Source: Aspidapion aeneum (lineage: Eukaryota; Arthropoda; Insecta; Coleoptera; Brentidae). From it: a DNA stretch of 64,000 nt. Positions 23,410-34,709 of the stretch are shown here, piece by piece. Every line of letters starts with the position of its first letter. Position 1 is the stretch's first letter. Made by a program: the position numbers and the translations under genes. The DNA lies in NCBI GenBank assembly GCA_963576565.1, contig OY755046.1, positions 47,486,786-47,550,785 of the forward strand, written 5' to 3'. The notes below the pieces were generated by a model. It did not search any database. It had not been told where the DNA came from and worked only from the letters and a program-made list of their open reading frames with translations.

Positions 23410-23688
23410 TGAGTAAATAACCCATATAGAGGTGCCACCGGCGAGCTTCATCATATTGAGAGGCGGATGGCGCTGAAATAAATTCGTCTAGTACGCAATA
23501 TTCAGGGACTGCTAGTATGATTTAGTTGCATGTGCTAGTTCCGAGGTTCATGCCTATCATACAAATGCCATTAGATCATAATAGTTGTCTCTGAATATTG
23601 CGTACTGGACAAATTTATTTCAGAGCCATCTGTCCCTTAATATGGTAAAGCTCGCCGGTGGCACCTCTATATGGGTTATCTACTCGAT
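23410..23688. mobile_element. Long-TIR MITE (~279 bp), possible MULE type
   Basis: Arms of about 100 bp are near-perfect inverted copies, including ATAACCCATATAGAGGTGCC and CACCGGCGAGCTT on the left and their complements on the right near 23652-23684. Flanks are CTTTACCAT (23401-23409) and, after the right end, ACTTTACAT (23690-23698), an imperfect 9-bp duplication. Very long TIRs with a ~9-bp duplication suggest Mutator-like elements. No coding capacity. Confidence 0.7.
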
Positions 23689-23732
23689 GACTTTACATAT
23701 GACGTGAGTTTTGTTATTTAGGCTAAATCATT

Positions 23733-23915
23733 TGGTAGACTCCCATTTCCCATTTCTGTACTTGCCAGGCGCACTCATTGGCAGTCGTCTCTCCGTTTGT
23801 TCTCGTACATATTTGCTATATTTGTACATGCAGCAGCTTTTCTTTATCTTCGGAAAACAGTTCTCTGGATCGGCCCTATAACTTTTATTCCTATTGTATT
23901 CAAGGGAAAATTATA
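23733..23915 (+). repeat. Dispersed repeat 'family B', copy 2
   Basis: Same block as 19190-19345, from TTGGTAGACTCCCATTTCCC to GATCGGCCCTATAACTTTTA, with small insertions. Confidence 0.55.
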
Positions 23916-24360
23916 TAACGCTTGCGCAGTTTGTTTCTACGCTAAGAGTAGCCATTAGCCATCAATGCAAATATTCTGCAATCTGTATGTTGTTAAACAG
24001 AATTCTTACAAAGAAGATCACGAAAAATGGGCACCGATGAGAGATAATGACTTAAACGGAAATGGAAGTAAAAAGGTGAGAAGGAGTTATAACTAGGGTT
24101 ATCATCGGTCCCGATATATGGGGAGTCTGGGGGTCACCGCTATTGATTAGCTTACTTGTAGAAATATCTGTGACAATGAGAAAAATCTAAGGAGGCTATT
24201 GCTCTTCGCAAGGACCTAAAGACACCTGAGTTAAGAAAACACACAGCAAGAAATATAATAAGCTAAACAGCCGCAGTAAAAGTCACTAGATGACAAAGGT
24301 CCTTTTTGGTGAGGTCACTAGATCACGAAGTTCCTTCTTCCTTAGCTGCAGTGCCAGTAT

Positions 24361-25660
24361 TTTTATACACTTTAATCTAGAATGCCATCAGAAAGCACAG
24401 AAGTGAATGAATAACGCATCAAAACTTAAAATAATGGCCAAAAAATTGTCAATGTTGAATCTGAAAAGGTGTGCGTGTAATATATTCTCTCTCTGTTTAT
24501 TATCACCCTGTATTTTCCACATAATTTTATTTATGCAATAAGTTTGGTTACTCACCCAAAACAAGTGTTTAAGAAATAGTTGATTTCACTGGGATGCCCC
24601 AAGGTTTTGTTCTTGGCCCTTGCGTTCATTCCTCTGAAAATAATTAGCTTCGTTTTTAAATAAGAATTGCAACAGACTATTTATTCATTATTTTTATACA
24701 CTCCATCCTAGAACGCCAGCACAAAGCACAGAAGTGAAAGAACAACGCATCAGAACATAAAATAATAGCTAAAAAATTGTCAATGTTGCATCTGAAAAGG
24801 TATGCGTGTAATAAATTCTCTCTCTGTTCATTATCACCCTGTATTTTCTAAATAACTTTCTTTATGCAAAAGGTTTGGTTACTCACCCCACCCCACTTAG
24901 GAAATAGTCGATTTCACTGGGGTGCCCCAAGGTTTTGTTCTTGGCCCTTGCGTTCATTCCTCTGAAAATAACTAGCTTCGTTTTTAAATAAGAATTGCAG
25001 CAGACTATTTGTTCATTATTTTTATACACTCTATCCTAGAACGCCAGCAGAAAGCACAGAAATGAAAGAACAACGCATCAAAACATAAAATAATAGCTAA
25101 AAAATTGTCAATGTTGTATCTGAAAAGGTGTGCGTGTAATAAATTCTCTCTCTGTTTATTATCACCCTGTATTTTCCACATAATTTTATTTATGCAATAA
25201 GTTTGATTACTCACCCAAAACAAGTGTTTAAGAAATAGTTGATTTCACTGGGATGCCCCAAGGTTTTGTTCTTGGCCCTTGCGTTCATTCCTCTGAAAAT
25301 AATTAGCTTCGTTTTTAATTAAGAATTGCAACAGACTATTTATTTATTATTTTTATACACTCCATCCTAGAACGCCAGCACAAAGCACAGAAGTGAAAGA
25401 ACAACGCATCAAAACATAAAATAATAGCCAAAAAATTGTCGATGTTACATCTGAAAAGGTGTGCTTGTAATAAATTCTCACTCTGGTATCACCCTGTATA
25501 TTCTACAAAATTTTCTTTATGCAATAGGTTTGGTTACTCACCCAAAGCAAGTGTTTAAGAAGTAGCCGATTGTACTGAGATGCCCCAAGGTTTTGTTCTT
25601 GGCCCTTGCGTTCATTCCTCTGAAAATAATTAGCTTCGTTTTTAAATAGAAATTGTTTCA
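24361..25660 (+). repeat. Tandem repeat, 4 units of ~330 bp
   Basis: TTTTATACAC starts the units at 24361, 24692, 25020 and 25351 (spacings 331, 328, 331). Units share GAACGCCAG-type starts, GGTGTGCGTGTAAT, ACTCACCCAAAACAAGTG and a CTTGGCCCTTGCGTTCATTC block. Unit 1 is the most diverged at its 5' end; unit 4 stops at about 25660. The open frames at 25005-25223 and 25503-25730 (minus) are shadows of the repeat. Confidence 0.9.
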
Positions 25661-26835
25661 AATGGGTATTTTCGGTAAGGGGGTTTAAAATAGGATTCGA
25701 GGGTAAAACGTTGGCCATGTAATGCTGCACACTGTTTTATGTAGAATAAGCAGTAAAATTAGCCTTTTACTGCGTTTGGTTTTTGTTTAAATTGAGCAGG
25801 TGGTTGTTTGGGGTAAAACGAGGTTTAATATAGGGGGCAAAATGGGGTACTTAGTTTCTCTAGTAACCTATACTTCATTTTGCCTTAAATAATTTTTTTT
25901 TATAGTATTATCACTGAAAGTTGGATTTTATGTTTTATTTTGTGTTTGAAAGAAATGGGCTCATAATTAGTGTATTTTTTATCACAACTTTTTAATCTTG
26001 GTTAGATTTTTAATAAATAAAACTTTCAAAATTTTTCTAAAATATTGCTTTTAAATTACACTATACTTTTTTGCCTCATATAGGTATCACATTTTACCCT
26101 GTATAAAGGACAAAATGGGGCAAAGTTAACTATATATAAAAATCGAAAAATATAAAATATTTTGGTATTTTAAATTGATTAAACTGCATACAGAATGGTG
26201 CTGATTTGATAAGGAAAATAGGACTATAAAATTAACGTTAGGTACCCCATGTTGCCCCCCTTTCCCCTACATAGTAAGTGCAGAAAGAGGTACTTTTTTA
26301 GGGGTTAGAAAATAGTTAACACGCACGATGTGCAAGATATTCTACTTTACGAACGCATAGACGTGCTTAAGAAGCCTGTTTTATGGGTGCAAATAGGAAA
26401 AATTATATACCTACGTTTTAAGTAATTTAGCTAATTTTTAGATGTTTACGTATTAGATTTAAAAAAAAACATATAACTTAATTATTCCAAGAGACATAAT
26501 ATGTTTATTATTATTTTTTATATCTTTTGCGTGTTTTATTCTGTAGAAATGTTTACGGTATTGGTAAATTCTTTAAAATTAGTAGGTAGGGGAAGGCGGG
26601 ACAAAACCGCTTAGCGGGCTTAAACCACAACCTTCTAAAGCCTAAAGAACAACACCTATTTTAAATTAGCCAATACTTAACTTTGAGATTTATTTTTAAC
26701 TTTTTTGTATAGCTGCTCTTGTAGACTAATTTTCGTGGTTCATGAATATATCGGTGGTGTGATTTTACGATTCTTTTAAAAACCGAATAATAAATAGAAT
26801 GCAATAGTGAGAAAAAAATCTGATCTGATACCTTC
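25661..26835. other. Unannotated AT-rich stretch
   Basis: Contains repeated GGGGTAAAACG/GGGGCAAAATGGGG-like words (25694, 25811, 25839, 26113) but no clear tandem unit. No gene supported. Confidence 0.35.
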
Positions 26836-27334
26836 CTAGCTAGCCTATTAGCACACTTCAAATCAAGCGCGGATTTGAGGGGGGGGTAACGGGGTAATTA
26901 CCCCCCCTAGAAAAAAATATATGCACTTTTTCTTAATAGAATAAGGTAAAACAAAAGAATTACCCCCCCTAGAAAAAATAATTATATTACACAAAAAAAA
27001 TTGTCGACTATTACCCCCCCATAGATTTTGACCCAGATCCGCGCTTGCTTCAAATGCAACCATGATATATCAGCTTTGAAAACAGTTTTTTGTAATATGT
27101 AATACAAATTCTTGAGCAAAATGTAATCTACAGTTTTCCAAAAACCGTATAGTGATGCGTTGCTCTGTTAAAAAGTTGGCATTTTTAAAATTTTGAATTG
27201 TCAAAAAACTGTCATCATCACTAATGGATTTTGACCAAAATCTAATCAGCTCGTTAGAGTGTCAAACACTATTTTACCTGAAAATTTTATAAAATCGATT
27301 CAGCGGTTAAGGAGCTATCATGTTACGGATAGAA

Positions 27335-27365
<31 letters not shown>

Positions 27366-27495
27366 GTGACAGACATCACGACAATATTGCTAAGATAGGT
27401 CAAAATGCACCTAATTAACAAATTTTCGGCGTTATCTCAGAAAAAAATTTCGAATCGTCGATAATAATACCTTCTGCTCGGGCTAGGAAGGTAAA
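26836..27495 (+). repeat. Dispersed repeat 'family A', copy 4, carrying a nested MITE
   Basis: Starts ATACCTTCCTAGCTAGCC (26828-26845) and ends CGGGCTAGGAAGGTAAAA (27479-27496). The family A sequence is interrupted at CTTCAAAT by the hAT MITE 26864-27047 and resumes after it. Includes a TATATATA then (AC)n microsatellite at 27336-27366. Confidence 0.75.
26864..27047. mobile_element. hAT-type MITE (184 bp), second copy, nested
   Basis: Same element as 22644-22830: termini CAAGCGCGGATTTG and CAGATCCGCGCTTG, C-rich interior. A perfect 8-bp duplication CTTCAAAT lies at 26856-26863 and 27048-27055. The target is family A copy 4, which fixes the order of insertion. Confidence 0.9.
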
Positions 27496-27767
27496 AATAA
27501 AAATAAATTATACCAACCGAAAAGGTCAAGGCGGTATCCAAGGAATAATAAAATATAACAACAAAAAACAAACTAATGACACTCTTGTTTTTATGCACGG
27601 AAAAAATTGTTGGAGAAAAGTAAGGCGGATATGTGGATTATTTGCACAAAATGTAACAATTGGGCATATAAAATGTGTAAAGCTTGGCTTTTTGAAAATT
27701 AAATTTTTGAACGTGATAGCTGTTTTTCTCATAAATATATCCTTACTATAAATAAAATAAATGGATC

Positions 27768-28112
27768 CATGACGGATCTGATACCTTCCTAACTAGCCTA
27801 TTAGCACATTTCAAGTGAATTCAATGATGTATCAGCCTTGAAAACAGTTTTTTGTAAATATCTCCGAAACGAAAGCTCCTACCACACACAAATTATTGAG
27901 AGAAATGGAGTTTACCATTTTTGGAAAACCGCTATTTTACCTGAAAATTTTATGAACATCGGTTCAGTGGTTTACAAGTTATTATAACGATATGGCTAAG
28001 ATACGGCAATATACATCCAAATAACAAATTTTCGGCGTTACCTGTCAAAAAAAAAATTCGTCGAAAATATTACCTTTTCTAGCCATTGCTACGCAGGCTG
28101 GGAATGTAAAAG
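27768..28112 (+). repeat. Dispersed repeat 'family A', copy 5
   Basis: Starts GACGGATCTGATACCTTCC (27769) and ends near TGCTACGCAGGCTGGGAATG (28086-28105). Carries the GAAAACAGTTTTTTGTAAAT block and the TTTTCGGCGTTACC block; about 100 bp of the middle is missing relative to copies 2 and 4. Confidence 0.7.
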
Positions 28113-28789
28113 TATAACATCTGTAGGTATTGTGAGTTTAGTAAATTAATTTTTTCCTTAGCCATGTGGTTCTGCCCTGCCTTCCCCTATGTTGCTCATA
28201 TTTTACACACATTGAAGTGAACTACAAGAAGGTTGATGATGCTCGACACAAAAAAATTGTTTTCAATAACATATTCACAAATTGTTTTTCTGTTCCAAAA
28301 AAAACCGCGGTTGCTCGAATTATTAATAATAATAAGTCAAATATGTAATTAGTGGAAAATAATATCTAATTTTCTTTGAAAAAAGGGCAAATTAATATTT
28401 AATGACTTGTAAGGTGCGCTTTGCCAAAAAAACAATTTTAGGTTTAATTTTAATTACCAATAATAAAACTAGCTGTTATAGTGTTAAAAAAAGTTATTTT
28501 ACTATGTAACTCAACGAGGTTCAATTTTAAAAAGTGGAAAACATAAAAATTAAAAATTTGTTATACCATTTTTCAGAAATTATCAATTATAAATGAGTAT
28601 ACAACATGACTTTTTACTCTAAACATTTTTGTGAAAAATCTATGACGTCTTTCGCAATTATTAAAACTTTCACCAGTAAGGCTATTCTTGATTTTCGGGG
28701 AAATTTTTTTCCTCTCCCTCGACTACAAGCGCTGGTCCACGCATGAAATTTCTCTAACCTGTTTTTGTTTTTATTTATCTTATTGCCTA
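28113..28789. other. Unannotated stretch
   Basis: No supported feature. Confidence 0.4.
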
Positions 28790-30540
28790 CCCTAAAATTC
28801 GCTAAATTACGTTTTTCCGAATCTTCACTCAGAGTGTGGTTTTTTTGCATCTTTATGGCCCTCTCATACTATGACTCGGTGCTTTTGTTGATAAACTGTA
28901 TAGTTTTTAAAATATGAATTTTCACAATTTGTCTTATGGGATTTCCGAATCTTAACTCAGGGTGTGATTTTTACCATATTGTAACTGAGCGCTTGTGATG
29001 ATAAACTGTATAGTTTCTAAAATATGGATTTTCAAAGTTTGGCAATTTTGGCCTTATGAGATTCCCTACCCTAAAATTCGCAAAATGACGTCCTTCCGAA
29101 CATTAACTCAGGGGTGATTTTTTCGGATCTTTAAGTCCCTACCGTACTGCAACTCGGTGGTTTTGTTGATAAACTAGATGGTTTTTGAAATATGAATTTT
29201 GAAAATTTGGCCATTTTGGTCTTACATGATTCCCTACCTTAAAATTCGCAAAACGACGTTTATCCCAATCTTAACACACGGTGTAGTTTTTTCGCCTCTA
29301 TATGACTCTAGCTTATTGCAACTCGGTGATTTTGTTGATTAACTGTATAGTTATTAAAATATGAATTTTCAAAATTTAGCTATTTTGTTCTTTTGGTCTT
29401 ATCGGATTCCCTACGCTAAAATTTGTTAAATGACGTTTTCCGAATCTTAACTCAGGGCGTGGTTTTCTCGCATTTCTTTGACTCTACCTACTGGAACTCG
29501 GTGCTTTTGTTGATAAACTGTATAGTTTTAAAAATATGAATTTTCAAAATTTGGCAATTTTGGTCTTATGGGATTCCCTACCCTAAAATTCGCTAAATGA
29601 CGTTTTTTCCAAATCTCAATACAGGGTGCGGTTTTGCCGTATCTCTATGGGCCTACCATACTGTAACTCGATGCTTTTGTTAATAAACTATAGTTTTTAA
29701 AATATGAATTTTTTAAATTATTTATATTTTATATCGCTAAATGACATTTTTGCTAATCTTAACTTAGGGTGTGGTTTTTCTCCGTCTATATGGCCCCATC
29801 ATACTGCAACTCGGTGCTTTTGTTGATAAGCTGTATAGTTTTTGAATTATGGCTTTTGAAAATTCGGCCATTTTGGTCTTTTGGGATTCCCTACCCTAAA
29901 ATTCGCTAAATGACGTTTTTCCGAATCTTAACTCAGGATGTGGTTTTTCGCATCTATTTGGCCTTACCATACTGCAACTCAATGCTGTTGTTGATAAACT
30001 GTATAGTTTTAAAAATACGGATTTTCAAAGTTTGCCCATTTTGGTCTTATGGGATTCCCTATACTAAAAGTCGCTAAATGTCATTTTTGCGAATCTTAAC
30101 TTAGAGTGTGGTTTTTTTATGTCTCTGTGGCCCTATCATACTGGAACTCGGTGCTTTTGTTGATAAACTGTATAGTTTTTAATATATGACATTAAAATTT
30201 GGCCATTTTGGCCTTAGCGGATTTCCTACATTCGCTAAATGACGTTTTTCCGAATCTCAACTCAGAGTGTGGTTTTTCGCATCTCTTTGGCCCAACCATA
30301 CTGCAACTCAATGGTTTTGTTCATAAACTGTATAGTTTTAAAAATATGAATTTTCAAAGTTTGCCCATTTTGGTCTTATGGGATTCCCTCCATAAAATTC
30401 GCTAAATGACATTTTTCGGAATCTTACCTCAAGGTGTAGTTTTTTTGCATCTCTATGGCTCTATCATACTGCAACTCGGTGCTTTTGTTGATAAGCTGTA
30501 TAGTTTTTAATATATGACTTATGGGATGTCCTACCCTAAT
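28790..30540 (+). repeat. Satellite-like array, about 11 monomers of ~168 bp
   Basis: The block GCTTTTGTTGATAAACTGTA, with variants, occurs near 28881, 28991, 29160, 29328, 29503, 29673, 29816, 29984, 30153, 30313 and 30481. Most spacings are 160-175 bp, with two shorter monomers (110 and 143 bp). Each monomer also has AATCTTAACTCAGGGTGTGG, ATACTGCAACTCGG and GGGATTCCCTACCCTAAAAT blocks. Monomers differ by many substitutions, so the array is old or not homogenised. The open frame at 30199-30405 is a shadow of it. Confidence 0.9.
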
Positions 30541-30944
30541 CAAAAAGTGCGTAAGCAATTTGCAACCGGTTTATTAAAATCTAGAAAACACAAAACATAT
30601 CGCGTGTTCACAGTTAAATAAAGCGCATAAAAATGGAAATAAGTATAAGTAATTCACAATCAATCGGAACTACATTATTATTAAAGTTGTTAATTGGTAT
30701 TTTCTAATTTTTTTTAATGCATAGTCATCGCATTTTTTTCTAAAAGTATAATTCCAAGTGTACTTTTTTTTGCTTTTAATATAAAATTTTCAAGATTTAT
30801 ATGAGCATTATTTTTGAGGAAGCTTAAAACCTAGTTGATACTATGAATTGATAGGATAAGAATCTTATTTGTAGTTCTTACCCTATGAAGCAGGCACGTA
30901 GATAGCTTCTCTTTCTGGAGGGGGATATTCCAATATCGAAAATG
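30541..30944. other. Unannotated stretch
   Basis: AT-rich; no supported feature. Confidence 0.4.
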
Positions 30945-30953
30945 TAGTAATTC

Positions 30954-31561
30954 ATGAGCATGAATTTAGCTAAGCACCCATCGCAAATCGAATCGCGACT
31001 AGGTGGATAATTTGCCGTTAATTAGTTGTGGAAAAATTAATTTTGTCGCTCTTATTTTTGACCGTTTTTTTGGGTGCTTCGCTAACTTTATATGAAGTTA
31101 GCGAAACACCCTCGTAAAAATGGGTTTAGGCATGACATATCGAAATCGAATATGGTGGATAATTTGCCGCTAATTAGTCGTTAATTAGTTGTGTAAAAAT
31201 TAATTTTCACCGTTTTTTTGGGTGCTTCGCTAACTTCATATGAAGCACCCTTGTCAAAAATGGCTTTAGACATGACCTATCGAAACCGAATATTTTGATA
31301 ATTTGACGCCAATTAGTCGTTAATTAGTTGTGGAAAAATTAATTTTGTCGCTCTTATTTGACCGTTTTTTTTTTGGGTGCTTCGCTAACTTCATATATTG
31401 GCACCCATTCATATGAAGTTAGCGAAGCACCCAAAAAAACGGTCAAAAATAAGAGCGACAAAATTCATTTTTCCACAACTAATTGACGACTAATTAACGG
31501 CAAATTATCCACCTAGTCGCGATTCGATTTGCGATGGGTGCTTCGCTAACTTCATGCTCAT
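30954..31561. mobile_element. Complex fold-back element (608 bp) with 9-bp target duplication
   Basis: Begins ATGAGCATGAATTTAGC and ends GCTAACTTCATGCTCAT, with TAGTAATTC duplicated exactly outside both ends (30945-30953, 31562-31570). The terminal word GTTAGCGAAGCACCC and its complement recur several times inside (near 31074, 31102, 31227, 31377, 31414, 31538). Between them are repeated segments with GATAATTTGCCGTTAATTAG and TTGTCGCTCTTATTT. The outer ~150 bp are inverted repeats. No coding capacity. Confidence 0.8.
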
Positions 31562-31570
31562 TAGTAATTC

Positions 31571-32557
31571 GCCGGACAATGAGGTTTTAAAAACTGTAGT
31601 CAGTAATGCTCGCAGTGGCGCCGGGGGCATATCTGCCAAAGGCGGAAGATTTTAAGGGTGCGTCACCCAGTTTTCGTCCAAAAGACGTTAAAATCGTTTA
31701 AAAAACAATAAGATTCATAATACAAACTTGCTCAGGGGGGGTACTGCTATAGCTATTAAGGTGATATATAAAATGCATATTTATTTTTAAATGTAATTTC
31801 TGGTACTCGTCACGTCATAATATGTGGTGTATTTAATTTATTATGGTCAAACAACGCAAATATTTAATATTTAACTGTCTCTGGAAAATTTAGAAATAAA
31901 TGCATTTCCGTCAAAAACAAACATTAACCACTTACTAAGAAACTGGTATTTGATTAACGATTAATTTGTTTAATGTATAGCCAACCGTACGTACTATTAG
32001 TTACCTGTAGTTATTAGCAGGTAAATTTCTTCTTCTCTCTTTTTAAGAACTTTTGACTACCGTCCTGTGACAGTGTTCTTGAAATCTCCCCGGCTAGTAC
32101 TCCACAGGGAGTGACGACGAGTGAGAAGTCCATCGTTTCTCACTGTATTGCATAAATGCAGTATTCTTGGTTTGGGCAATACGTGAAAAGTGATATGAAA
32201 TGGGCCAATTTTCAGGTGACAGCACGTAACAATTTCGACCTATAAAAATTTCACTTCCGAGTGTCCAGTATAAAGTAAGCAGTTTTGGGAAGGGGGCTAT
32301 AACTTTTATTTATAAATTTTTGCTCAAATGGCTTTTGTATAGTTTTTTTTGAGTTCAACTATTTAGTTGAATTTCATCTGAACTAAATATTTTTTAGGGT
32401 ATACTGGATCATAAAGTGAAATAGCCACTGAAAAGTTTTCTTTAAAGAAACGTATCACTCTGTATTTTATTTGTTTAGGTATTATTACTTTTGTATTGTT
32501 CTATATTTTTTATTTTTATAAAAAAAAATCTTTAAAAATCTTATAAAAAGCAACTTA
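31571..32557. other. Unannotated stretch with one hAT-like end
   Basis: CAGTGGCGCCGGGGGCATAT at 31614 looks like a hAT terminus, but no partner end or target duplication was found. Otherwise featureless. Confidence 0.3.
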
Positions 32558-33522
32558 TGGGCCTTTCCATGTAAATCCGGTCACCTTTTGCATCTTACAA
32601 ATTCTTAGTATCAGATAGAATATTGGACTTTTTGACAAAAAAATTTGAAAAATCGAAGGAGTCAGTTTCTTCAAAATAGCGATTGTTTAAATTTATTGTT
32701 TTGCACTAAGGTCACTGATGCAAATATTTTTGATTTTTATTATTTTTCTGGAAGCCTGTTGTCCTAATTTCTGAACAGTTGTAAAATATTTGTTTTCGAA
32801 GTTAGTATTTTTGTAGGAAAAATCATTAACCATAGATGTGTTTTCGTCAATTTAATAAATAAAAGATTTTTATCAAATTTTTTATCTCGGTATAATTGGT
32901 ATCTATAAACAAATAAAATAAAATGAAGCGAACCGAACCAAAAAATACATTTTTATTAAAATCAAAATTTCTAAGTGCAAAAGGTGGTCAAACAAATTTT
33001 TTAATAGGATAGACGCTTGCCCATATGCATAATAAGTAGGGCTAAGGCCTCCGCACACTTAAACAAGAATTTTTCTTTTTGACCTTTACGCTTCTCGGCC
33101 TACTATAAAATTTTTAAAGGCAATAGACAAAATATTGGAGTATCTTTTTCAAAAAAATATAAAAAATCGAAGTGGTCACTTTCTTAAAATGGCGATTTTT
33201 TCAATTTGTTGTCTTTTACTAAGGTCACTAATGCGATTATTTGTCATTTTCAATATTTTTTCTTAAACTCTTTTGTTCTTGTTTGTAAACAGTAGTAATT
33301 TTTTTTTGCAAAGTTCGTATATTTTCAGGAAAAATCGTAAACCATTGATATATTTTGGCCAATTTAGAAGATAAAACACCCTGTAGATTTAACGAATCGC
33401 AACACTTCTTCAATTTTTTTATCTCGGTGCAAACGGTACTCAAAGGGAAATCAAAAAATTATTTTTATTAAAATCTAAATTTTTATGTGCAAAAGGTTGC
33501 CGGTTTGATATGGAAAGCCCCA
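32558..33522. mobile_element. TA-flanked TIR element (965 bp)
   Basis: Left end TGGGCCTTTCCATGTAAATC and right end complementary to TGGGGCTTTCCATATCAAAC, with TA directly outside each (32556-32557, 33523-33524). The inverted similarity continues through CCGG and CCTTTTGCA, about 35 bp. The interior consists of two diverged direct repeats of about 450-500 bp (from ~32620 and ~33130), sharing ACTAAGGTCACT and TTTTTTATCTCGGT. TA target and short TIR fit the Tc1/mariner type; no transposase. Confidence 0.6.
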
Positions 33523-33771
33523 TATATGTGTCGAATTTTTCACGTAAGTGGTAGTCTAGCTGATTTTTGTAAACAAAAGATATCTCTTTAATGAACAACT
33601 AATATTTTTGGAATTTTTTGAAAACCAAGGCAATTTACCTACTGTTTTTTAGTATATTCTTATAATATAATATGTTTGAGACTTAAGAGTCGTTATTTTT
33701 TTTTAGCCCACTTCATTTTTCTTTACACAAAAATTAAAATTCGACGAAAATAATGGGTTTGCATTCATCTG

Positions 33772-33932
33772 CATGGGCGCATTCAGGACCCCCCAAGCCT
33801 AAATTTGTTTAAGCATTTTTGAAATATTTCATGAATAAAGAAATAAAATAGCATAAAATACGGCATCATGGGATCTCGGCCCCCCCCAAGACTCTCAGCC
33901 CCCCTTAAGAAATATTCCTAAGTGCGCCACTG
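33772..33932 (-). mobile_element. hAT-type MITE (161 bp), copy 2, reverse orientation
   Basis: Reverse complement begins CAGTGGCGCACTTAGGAATA, includes a G run and the CATGATGCCGTATTTTATGC-like interior, and ends TGCGCCCATG. It matches 16444-16608. Flanks (TTCATCTG, GCCTGGTG) do not match, so the target duplication is lost. Confidence 0.65.
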
Positions 33933-34701
33933 GCCTGGTGACCACTGCAGACCTATAGTAACCAGAGAAATGGTCGCCCTGTCCAAAGAAAGTGAATTCT
34001 GAACTAAATATGCGGTTTCAGCAAAAATTATTCTCTACCCTTAAAATAGTAGGAGGTTAATTTAGCGTTTTGCAAAAGAAGCCTGCATAACAGGAATCTC
34101 TTTACATAACACGTGACGAGACGATTCAGAGTTTGCTATTTGCCTCTCCTGTTCGCTCGAAATGATAGATCACATCCTATACGGCCACGTATCAGCAGCG
34201 GCGGTTTCAAATTAGGAAAGACCGTGTTCCCTATAAGGCCTATTTTACATAAGTTAACAATTAACTAACTGGATACCGTTTCGAAAGAATTTTAAATTTT
34301 TACGTCAACTTGCCCAAAATCCAGAAAAGCAAGTTTTAAAACACATAATGGTCATTAAACAGAACACAGATGTCCAATTTCAACCCAACATTACGTAATA
34401 AATGCCGACGTTATCTAAATATAGTGGTATATAATTTAGTGATATCTTGTGATCATAAAATCCGTCTTTTTATTGGTTTTTTTGCAAATATTTAAGTTTT
34501 GGTGTGGACATTTGTTAATGTATACCCAGTGTGCCGAAATTAAGACAAGAATAATAATGGGAGAATAACCGTTGATTATAACATCGAATACTTCTTAATA
34601 AATTGGCTTTTATTCTGATCAAAACTATTCCCTGTTAAAGTAAACTTGAACCCCTGAATAAAAAACAAAAATTTTTCGTGGCTAAGAAGGTAAGGAAAGG
34701 C
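33933..34701. other. Unannotated stretch; short block shared with ~60240-60330
   Basis: A block at about 34108-34180 (ACACGTGACGAGACG, then AGTTTGCTATTTGCC, then ATCACATCCTAT) recurs in diverged form near 60248-60320. Otherwise nothing supported. Confidence 0.35.
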
Positions 34702-34709
34702 TTTGTACT

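Noticed and set aside
28790..30540. CRISPR-like array
   Set aside because: Units are ~168 bp, diverged throughout and lack short identical repeats with unique spacers; the setting is eukaryotic transposon-rich DNA.
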